Assembly: GCA_021823875.1 (NCBI GenBank)
Contig: JAKAMD010000059.1
Location: 1-12,706 of the forward strand
From: Pseudomonadota bacterium
GTDB lineage: Bacteria > Pseudomonadota > Alphaproteobacteria > Rhizobiales > Xanthobacteraceae
Direction of reading: 5' to 3'
Length of the DNA: 12,706 nt
Shown: positions 7,251-12,706 of the stretch, one piece after another
How the letters are laid out: each line of letters begins with the position of its first letter
How positions within the stretch are numbered: position 1 is the stretch's first letter
The notes under the pieces: generated by a model
What the model was told of the DNA's origin: nothing
Databases searched by the model: none
The model's input: only the letters and a program-made list of their open reading frames with translations
Made by a program: the position numbers and the translations under genes

Positions 7251-7256
7251 GATAGT
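7251..7256 (+). promoter_or_regulatory. -10-like hexamer of the putative FixK/FNR-dependent promoter
   Basis: GATAGT matches TATAAT at four of six positions, including the second A and final T. With this as -10, transcription would begin near 7263, leaving an untranslated leader of about 300 bases before the gamma-subunit ATG. No -35 hexamer is needed in a class II promoter, where the activator site takes its place. Confidence 0.45.
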
Positions 7257-7564
7257 GCACGTGCTTTGTTGGGCACCATCGATGCGAGAATATTCGATGA
7301 ATACATCCTAGGCTTGAACTGAATTAGTTCTCGCGCATTCCGACTTTTCTCTCCTCTGACAATCTTTCCTGCTTGGCCCGCGTCTCCGGCGGGGAAGAAA
7401 AGCTGCGCCTGTTTCCAGGCATGACGTCGCCCGTCGCAACTGGGTGAAATCCGCGTTGCGGCGATCGAGACGAGAAGACTGACGCTGCAAAGCGTTTCGT
7501 AACCCCACCCAAATCGGAAGACTCTGCGCGTTCGGTTGCAGGACAAACCTCCAAGAGTGATGCG

Positions 7565-8197
7565 ATGAATAAGCTTGTGAGCCTCGATTCCGCCGCAAAA
7601 ACCGCGCGTCCCCGCAAGACCGGCACACCGAAAATCGGCAGATCGCGCGGCGCTGTGCGCGCGCTGGATCCCGAAGTCGAACGCTGGTTCGCCGCTGCCA
7701 AGGCTAAATATCCGTCAACGCAGTCGTCGATGATCCCGTTGCTGCAATCGGCGCAATCGAAATTCGGCTACCTGCCGCGCGACGCGATGCAAGCAATCGC
7801 GCAGTATCTCGTCGTGCCTGCGGCCAAGGTGGAGGGTGTCGCCAGTTTTTACGCACAGTTCCGTTTCGAAAAGCCGGGCCGCCATCGCGTAACGGTGTGC
7901 AGCGGGACCGCCTGCTACGTGCGCGGCAGCGGCAAGCTGATGGAGGACCTACAGACGGAGCTCGCTGTCGTGCCCGGCCGGACGACCGAAGACGGCGAGG
8001 TCACGCTCGAATCGGTGTCCTGCTTCGGTGCCTGCGCCTTGGCACCGGTTGTCGTCATCGACGACAAGGTGATGCGGCAGCAGACGACCGATTCGGTCAG
8101 AGCCGTGATCAAGGGCTTCTCCGGTGCACACAAGCCGAATGGCGGATGCGGCGGTGCATGCCACAATCACGCGCATGATGAGGGCAGCCATGACTAA
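7565..8197 (+). CDS. fdsG: NAD-linked formate dehydrogenase gamma subunit (NuoE-like [2Fe-2S] protein)
   Basis: 210 residues. The core (about 35-188) is a NuoE/24-kDa-subunit thioredoxin-like domain. Its [2Fe-2S] ligands are Cys112 and Cys117 (CSGTAC) with Cys153 and Cys157 (CFGAC), after the family's helical segment with FGYLPRDAM (67-75) and VEGVASFYAQF (89-99). It passes electrons between the beta subunit's flavin site and the rest of the complex in the cytoplasm. The ATG at 7565 has only a weak ribosome binding site (AAGAG). The basic N-terminal extension of about 33 residues and the Cys/His-rich end (GGCGGACHNHAHDEGSHD, 193-210) are not part of the core fold. The last codons contain the ribosome binding site of the next gene, and the stop overlaps its start by 8 bases, so translation is coupled. 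The assignment as FdsG rests on the alpha-subunit gene two positions downstream; alone it could be a HydC/HndA-type subunit. Confidence 0.9.
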   Translation: MNKLVSLDSAAKTARPRKTGTPKIGRSRGAVRALDPEVERWFAAAKAKYPSTQSSMIPLLQSAQSKFGYLPRDAMQAIAQYLVVPAAKVEGVASFYAQFRFEKPGRHRVTVCSGTACYVRGSGKLMEDLQTELAVVPGRTTEDGEVTLESVSCFGACALAPVVVIDDKVMRQQTTDSVRAVIKGFSGAHKPNGGCGGACHNHAHDEGSHD

Positions 8198-11100
8198 ACT
8201 CGCCACCCGCGCCGAACTCGACGCCCTGCGTGCGGACCTCAGCAAGGCCTTCGATCCAGACCGCCGTCGCATCTTCGTGTGCATGGGCACCGGCTGCAAA
8301 TCCTGCGGCGGCGACCAGTTGCTCGCCGCCTTCGAGCAGGAACTCAAGCGCGCCAAGCTCGACAAGGACGTCGACATCGTAATGACCGGCTGCCGCGGTT
8401 TCTGCGAACGCGGCGCGCTCATCGCCATTCGGCCGCAAGGGTACCTGTACTGCCGCGTCAATCCCACCGACGTGGCCGAGATCGTCGACCAGACGATCGC
8501 GCGCGGCGAGGTGGTCGAGCGGCTGATCTATGAGATGCCGGCAGCGGTTGGCCGCAAGGGCGAACGTATTGCCGAAGAGGCGTCGATCCCGTTCTACGAA
8601 AACCAGATGCGACTCGTGCTGGGAATGAACGACCGCATCAACCCGTCGCGCATCGAGGACTATATCCGGGAAGGCGGCTACGCCGGGCTTGAGCGTGCGC
8701 TGTTCGACATGGACCCCGATGGCATCATCGACGAAGTGCAGCGCTCCGGCCTGCGCGGGCGCGGCGGCGGCGGCTTCCCCACCGGGCAGAAATGGAAGTT
8801 CTGCCGGGCGGCGGCGGGCGACACCAAATACGTCATCTGCAATGCCGACGAAGGCGATCCCGGCGCGTTCATGGACCGCTCGCTGCTGGAAGGCAATCCG
8901 CATTCCGTGCTCGAAGGCATGGCGATCGGCGCGCGCGCCATCGGCGCATCCCATGGCTACATCTATATCCGCGCGGAATATCCGCTGGCCATCGAACGGC
9001 TGAAGGTCGCCATCGACCAGATGCGCGAATGGGGACTGCTCGGCGACAATATCCTCGGCTCCGACTTCTCCTTCGATCTCATCATCAAGGAAGGTGCCGG
9101 CGCTTTCGTGTGCGGCGAAGAGACCGCGCTGATCGCCAGCATCGAGGGTGGCCGCGGCATGCCCAAGGCGCGCCCGCCGTTCCCGGCGGTGAAGGGCCTG
9201 TTCGGCAAGCCGACCAACATCAACAACGTCGAGACCTGGGGCAACGTCCCGCACATCATGACGGGCGGCGGCGACAAATACGCCTCGCTCGGCAACGAAC
9301 GCAGCAAGGGCACCAAGATCTTCTCGCTGGTCGGCAAGGTCAACAACACCGGCCTGGTCGAAGTGCCGATGGGCATGGAGCTGCGCCAACTCGTCTACCA
9401 GATCGGCGGCGGCGTGAAGGACGGCCGTACGCTCAAGGCGGTGCAGTCGGGCGGTCCCTCCGGTGGCTGCATCCCGGCGAGCATGATGCACCTGCCGATC
9501 GACTATGAATCGCTGGCCAAGGCCGGCGCCATCATGGGCTCGGGCGGTCTCGTCGTCATGGACGACACCACCTGCATGGTCGATCTCGCGCGCTATTTCC
9601 TGCGCTTCACCGAGAACGAATCCTGCGGCAAATGCGCGCCGTGCCGGCTGGGCACGCGGCAGATGCGCATGATCCTCGACGATATCTGCGAGGGCCGCGG
9701 CACCGAAGAGAGCATCACGCAGCTCGAAGCGCTCGGCGAGGCGGTGCGCAAGGGCTCGCTCTGCGGGCTTGGGCAAACGGCGCCCAACCCGGTGCTCACC
9801 ACCATCAAGTACTTCCGCGACGAATATTTGGCGCATGTGCGCGAGAAGCGCTGCCCGGCCGGCGTCTGCCAGCCGCTGTTCATCGCCACCTGTTCGAACC
9901 GTTGCCCGAGCGAAGTGGACATTCCGGCCTATCTCTCCTTGGTGGCGGAAGGCCGCAACGAAGAAGCGCTGCGGAGCCACATGGACCGCAACCCATTCCC
10001 ATCGGTATGCGCGCGCGTATGTCCGCACCCTTGCGAAGAGCGCTGTCTGCGCGGGACGGTGGACGAGCCGGTATCGATTCGTACGGTCAAACGCTTCATG
10101 GTCGATTCCGCCATCGACGTCAGCGTGCCGGTGATAGAGCGGCCGGCCGCGGAGGTGCGGCGTACGGCCGTTGTCGGCGCCGGACCGGCGGGTTTGACGA
10201 CGGCGTACTTCTTGCGCCGGCTCGGTCACGAGGTGACTGTGTTCGAGGGCATGCCCGAACCCGGCGGGATGCTGCGCTACGGTATCCCGGCCTACCGATT
10301 GCCGACAGACGAACTCGAGCGCGACATCGAACGCATCACCAAGATGGGCGTCAAGATCGTCTGCAATGCGCGGGTCGGCAAGGAGATCCCGGTCGCCAGT
10401 CTTTATGACGACTTTGACGCGGTCTTCGTGGGCAGCGGCGCCTGGTCGGACGTCGCCATGGGCGTACCGGGAGAAGATGCGCGCGGTGTCGCCTCGGGAA
10501 TTGAATTCCTCAAGAAGGTGACGCTGGGCGAGATCGACCGGCTCAGTGGAGATGCCGTCGTAGTAGGTGGCGGCAACACCGCCATTGACGCGGCCCGCAC
10601 GGCGCTGCGTTTGGGCGCCTCGCATGTCACCGTCGTCTATCGCCGCACCCGCGAGGAGATGCCGGTGCAGCCCGAAGAGGTCACCGAGGCGCTGGAAGAG
10701 GGAATCCAGTTCGAATTCCTGTTGGCGCCGGTCGAGGTAGTCGCCGACGGCCAGGGCTGCGCCAAGGCGATCAAGCTGCAGCGCATGACGTTGGGTGAAT
10801 TCGACTCCAGCGGTCGGCGGCGGCCGCAGCCGCTCGAAGGCGCCTTTGTTGAAATTCCGGCGACTAACATCATCCGCGCCATCGGCCAGAAGCCGGTGGT
10901 ACCCGAGGGTGGGCCTCCCGTTTCGAAGCGTGGGACTGTCGAGGTCGATCAGTTCTCGCTGGCGACCGTTCAGCCCGGCGTCTTTGCCGGCGGTGATACC
11001 GTGCTCGGTCCGGCAACGGCGGTCGAGGCGATCGCGCACGGCCGGCGGGCGGCGGAAGCGATCGAGCGTTACCTGCACCCCGACAAGCCGGCCTATTTCC

Positions 11101-11318
11101 CGTGGAACGGACCGCGTCAGCTCGAGACAGCATTCGATCCGGATGCCGCGCGTTCGACGGCACCACGTAGCCAGACGCCAAAACTTGATCCGATCATCCG
11201 CCGACACTCGTTCGACGAGGTCGAGCTGATGCTGAGTGCCACGCACGCCCGCTGCGAGGCTGGTCGCTGCCTGCGATGCGACTTCGGCAAGACGGTTGTG
11301 GCGCGCGAGGAGGAATGA
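8190..11318 (+). CDS. fdsB: Formate dehydrogenase beta subunit: HydB/NuoF-type flavoprotein fused to a GltD/NfnB-type NADP(H) oxidoreductase
   Basis: 1042 residues in one unbroken frame, about twice the normal FdsB length (roughly 500-570). The ATG at 8190 follows GAGGG (8180-8184) by 5 bases; an in-frame ATG at 8124 would lie deep inside the gamma gene. Domains in order: thioredoxin-like [2Fe-2S] (Cys31, Cys36, Cys68, Cys72); NuoF FMN and NADH site (GRGGGGFPTGQKW 190-202, NADEGDPGAF 218-227, GAGAFVCGEETAL 302-314); NuoF [4Fe-4S] (Cys479, 482, 485, 525); a HydB-like CPAGVC (555-560); a GltD-type Fe-S region (Cys568, 572, 607, 611, 615, 619); an FAD fold GAGPAG (663-668) with the acidic strand end Glu686; an NADP(H) fold VVGGGNTAIDAA (791-802) with YRRTREEMP (817-825); FAD closure GVFAGGDTVLGPATAVEA (930-947); and a Cys-rich end (Cys1022, 1027, 1030). 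The first half should take electrons from the alpha subunit and reduce NAD+; the second half probably handles NADP(H). Every domain keeps its key residues. The physiological reaction is unknown. Confidence 0.92.
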   Translation: MTKLATRAELDALRADLSKAFDPDRRRIFVCMGTGCKSCGGDQLLAAFEQELKRAKLDKDVDIVMTGCRGFCERGALIAIRPQGYLYCRVNPTDVAEIVDQTIARGEVVERLIYEMPAAVGRKGERIAEEASIPFYENQMRLVLGMNDRINPSRIEDYIREGGYAGLERALFDMDPDGIIDEVQRSGLRGRGGGGFPTGQKWKFCRAAAGDTKYVICNADEGDPGAFMDRSLLEGNPHSVLEGMAIGARAIGASHGYIYIRAEYPLAIERLKVAIDQMREWGLLGDNILGSDFSFDLIIKEGAGAFVCGEETALIASIEGGRGMPKARPPFPAVKGLFGKPTNINNVETWGNVPHIMTGGGDKYASLGNERSKGTKIFSLVGKVNNTGLVEVPMGMELRQLVYQIGGGVKDGRTLKAVQSGGPSGGCIPASMMHLPIDYESLAKAGAIMGSGGLVVMDDTTCMVDLARYFLRFTENESCGKCAPCRLGTRQMRMILDDICEGRGTEESITQLEALGEAVRKGSLCGLGQTAPNPVLTTIKYFRDEYLAHVREKRCPAGVCQPLFIATCSNRCPSEVDIPAYLSLVAEGRNEEALRSHMDRNPFPSVCARVCPHPCEERCLRGTVDEPVSIRTVKRFMVDSAIDVSVPVIERPAAEVRRTAVVGAGPAGLTTAYFLRRLGHEVTVFEGMPEPGGMLRYGIPAYRLPTDELERDIERITKMGVKIVCNARVGKEIPVASLYDDFDAVFVGSGAWSDVAMGVPGEDARGVASGIEFLKKVTLGEIDRLSGDAVVVGGGNTAIDAARTALRLGASHVTVVYRRTREEMPVQPEEVTEALEEGIQFEFLLAPVEVVADGQGCAKAIKLQRMTLGEFDSSGRRRPQPLEGAFVEIPATNIIRAIGQKPVVPEGGPPVSKRGTVEVDQFSLATVQPGVFAGGDTVLGPATAVEAIAHGRRAAEAIERYLHPDKPAYFPWNGPRQLETAFDPDAARSTAPRSQTPKLDPIIRRHSFDEVELMLSATHARCEAGRCLRCDFGKTVVAREEE
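11308..11313 (+). promoter_or_regulatory. Ribosome binding site that decides the alpha-subunit start
   Basis: AGGAGG is a perfect Shine-Dalgarno match located in the last codons of the beta gene. It is 7 bases from the ATG at 11321 but only one base from the in-frame ATG at 11315, which overlaps the beta stop as ATGA. Spacing favours 11321. Confidence 0.75.
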
Positions 11319-11320
11319 GC

Positions 11321-12706
11321 ATGGTGAACCTGACCATCAATGGGCGCGCGGTAAAGGTTGAGCCGGGCGCAACGGTACTTGATGCTTGCCGCAGCGCCAG
11401 CGTCTATGTGCCGACCCTCTGCGACGATCCCGACCTCGATCCGTACGGTGCCTGCCGCCTCTGCATCGTGAAGGTCGAGGGCCTGCGCGGATTGCCGAGC
11501 GCCTGCACGACGCCGGCGCAGGAGGGCATGAAGGTCACGACCGAGGACGCGGAAATCCTGGATGTGCGCCGCTGGACCGCACAACTCCTGCTCGCCGATC
11601 ATCCGCTCGATTGCCTGACCTGCGCGCAATGCGGATCGTGCAGCTTGCAGACGGTGGTCGAGCATCTCGGTCTGCGTCAGCGCGTGCTGCGGCCGATGCA
11701 GCGGGAAGCCAAGATCGACATCTCGAATCCCTGCTTCGCCATCGACATGCGCAAATGCATTCTGTGCGGCCTGTGCGTGCGCGCCTGCAACGAGATTCAA
11801 CATCTCGGTGCCATCGATCTGGTCAAGCGCGGCTACGGCAGTGCAGTCGAGCCGTTCGGCGGCGGCCCGATCGTGGACTCGATCTGCGAATCGTGCGGCG
11901 AATGCGTCGACCGTTGTCCCACCGGTGCGCTCACCCGGCGGGCGGAGCTGCAGGCCGAGCGCGAGGTCTCGACCGTGTGCCCCTATTGCGGCACGGGCTG
12001 CCGGATTCTGCTCGGCACCCGCGGCGACACGGTGGTGAGCGCGCGCGGCGACGAGAATGCGCCGGTTTCGCATGGCAGCCTGTGCGTGAAAGGCCGCTTC
12101 GGTTCGTTCGAATTCGTCTCGCATCCCGATCGTCTCAAGACTCCGCTGATCCGAACCGCCGACGGCTTCCGGGAGGCGAGCTGGGACGAGGCGCTGGACC
12201 TGATCGCGAGCGAATTCAAGAAATACCGCGGCGACCAATTCGCCGGACTGGCTTCGGCCAAGGTCTGCAACGAAGACAATTACGTGTTCCAGAAATTCGT
12301 GCGCACCGCGATGGACACCAACAATGTCGATCATTGCGCGCGCCTGTGCCATTCGTCCACGGTTGCCGGTCTGGCGTTGTCGTTCGGCTCCGGCGCGATG
12401 ACCAATCCGGCGAGCGACCTCCTGCTGTCCGATGTCATCCTCGTGACCGGGTCGAACACCACCGAGAATCATCCGATCATCGGGCTCAAGATTCGCGAAG
12501 CGGTGGCGAAGGGCGCCAAGCTCGTGCTTTTCGATCCACGCCAGATTCAATTGAGCGAGATCACCACGCTGTGGGCGCGGCAGAAGCCGGGTACCGACGT
12601 CGCTTGGATCAACGGGCTCATGCACGTGATCATCCGCGATGGATTGGTGAATTCCGCCTTCATCGCGGAGCGGACCGAAGGCTTCGATGCCCTCAAGGCA
12701 ATGGTC
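11321..12706 (+). CDS. fdsA: NAD-linked formate dehydrogenase alpha (catalytic Mo/W) subunit, partial, C-terminus off window
   Basis: 462 residues are visible and the frame is open at the right edge; FdsA proteins usually run past 900. The N-terminal half is NuoG-like: plant-type [2Fe-2S] (Cys34, 45, 48, 62); the HxxxC-type [4Fe-4S] (His94, Cys98, 101, 107); and two ferredoxin [4Fe-4S] sets (Cys146, 149, 152, 156 and Cys189, 192, 195, 199). The formate dehydrogenase domain follows: [4Fe-4S] Cys220, 223, 227 and 255, then DHCARLCHSSTVAGL (337-351). There Cys343 (TGC, 12347-12349) takes the place of the selenocysteine metal ligand of E. coli FdhF, and His344 is the neighbouring catalytic His. 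This is a Cys-type molybdopterin enzyme that oxidises formate to CO2 in the cytoplasm and sends electrons along the Fe-S chain to the beta and gamma subunits. It starts 2 bases after the beta stop. Accessory genes such as fdsC or fdsD would be expected beyond the window. Confidence 0.93.
   Translation, partial: MVNLTINGRAVKVEPGATVLDACRSASVYVPTLCDDPDLDPYGACRLCIVKVEGLRGLPSACTTPAQEGMKVTTEDAEILDVRRWTAQLLLADHPLDCLTCAQCGSCSLQTVVEHLGLRQRVLRPMQREAKIDISNPCFAIDMRKCILCGLCVRACNEIQHLGAIDLVKRGYGSAVEPFGGGPIVDSICESCGECVDRCPTGALTRRAELQAEREVSTVCPYCGTGCRILLGTRGDTVVSARGDENAPVSHGSLCVKGRFGSFEFVSHPDRLKTPLIRTADGFREASWDEALDLIASEFKKYRGDQFAGLASAKVCNEDNYVFQKFVRTAMDTNNVDHCARLCHSSTVAGLALSFGSGAMTNPASDLLLSDVILVTGSNTTENHPIIGLKIREAVAKGAKLVLFDPRQIQLSEITTLWARQKPGTDVAWINGLMHVIIRDGLVNSAFIAERTEGFDALKAMV

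Larger units (their letters stand above)
6747..7564. other. Long intergenic region upstream of the formate dehydrogenase operon
   Basis: Lower in GC than its surroundings: lines starting at 7021 and 7141 count 29/60 and 27/60 G+C, against 40/60 at 8701 inside the beta gene. Short frames exist on both strands, but none has a good ribosome binding site, family resemblance or steady codon bias. Visible elements are a CTCGA/TCGAG mini-palindrome near 6794-6811, a G-rich tract (about 6843-6873), a strong hairpin at 6879-6907, a FixK/FNR box at 7215-7228, a -10-like hexamer at 7251-7256, and a small CCCGC/GCGGG hairpin at 7377-7393 in the presumed leader. No known riboswitch was recognised. The part at 6910-7200 shows nothing I can interpret and may be decayed sequence. 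Confidence 0.6.

Noticed and set aside
9840..10160. A frameshift or assembly join creating the beta-subunit fusion
   Set aside because: The frame passes through without a stop, an internal ribosome binding site or a codon-use change, and the junction carries ordered Fe-S cysteine motifs. Read mapping would settle it fully.
8109..11246. A minus-strand open frame of 1045 codons opposite the beta-subunit gene
   Set aside because: It is the mirror of a GC-rich coding frame. The plus-strand reading has every expected Fe-S, flavin and nucleotide motif, while the minus reading is rich in Arg, His, Ala and Asp with no recognisable domain.
12347..12349. Possible selenocysteine site in the formate dehydrogenase alpha subunit
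   Set aside because: The codon at the metal-ligand position is TGC, not TGA, so this is a cysteine-type enzyme.
11117..12625. A minus-strand open frame of 502 codons opposite the alpha-subunit gene
   Set aside because: Same shadow effect. The plus strand carries the complete cysteine pattern and active site of a formate dehydrogenase alpha subunit.
1..12706. CRISPR arrays, tRNA or rRNA genes, insertion sequences or phage genes
   Set aside because: No regularly spaced repeats, cloverleaf-like segments, transposase or integrase motifs, or terminal inverted repeats with target duplications were seen on reading both strands.

Overview
The window looks like a piece of a high-GC alphaproteobacterial chromosome, probably Hyphomicrobiales. 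This is inferred from the GC-rich third codon positions, a FixK/FNR-type box and the gene families present; no rRNA or other phylogenetic marker is in view. Two gene blocks are separated by an 818-base, lower-GC intergenic stretch.

Left block (1-6746). A minus-strand gene cut by the left edge encodes an aliphatic-amidase/formamidase-like member of the nitrilase superfamily. Its catalytic Glu and Lys positions are intact, but the nucleophilic Cys position is Ala. It diverges from a complete branched-chain-amino-acid-type (HAAT) ABC importer operon on the plus strand: periplasmic binding protein (1491-2663), two permeases (2858-3781, 3783-4889) and two ATPases (4882-5634, 5639-6337). A strong hairpin lies between the binding-protein gene and the first permease gene. 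A 133-residue, six-cysteine protein of unknown function (6345-6746, minus) converges on the last ATPase gene.

Intergenic stretch (6747-7564). No convincing gene is present. It holds an 11-bp hairpin followed by a short T-run, and a FixK/FNR box (7215-7228) with a -10-like hexamer at exactly the class II spacing. That promoter would give the right-hand operon a leader of about 300 bases.

Right block (7565-12706). This is an NAD-linked, molybdenum/tungsten formate dehydrogenase operon of the soluble FDS/HydABC-like type: gamma subunit (NuoE-like), beta subunit, and alpha subunit (NuoG-like N-terminus joined to the formate dehydrogenase catalytic domain, cut by the right edge). The genes are tightly coupled, with an 8-base overlap between the first two and a 2-base gap between the last two. 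The beta subunit is the remarkable part. One uninterrupted 1042-residue frame joins a complete HydB/NuoF-type flavoprotein to a complete glutamate-synthase-small-subunit-like (GltD/NfnB-type) Fe-S, FAD and NADP(H)-binding module. The enzyme therefore carries two pyridine-nucleotide sites and two flavin sites, which suggests formate-driven NADP+ reduction, transhydrogenation or electron bifurcation rather than simple NAD+ reduction.

The two blocks may be linked. An importer plus a formamidase-like protein could supply formate to the dehydrogenase, but the Cys-to-Ala change argues against simple amide hydrolysis, so this link is speculative.
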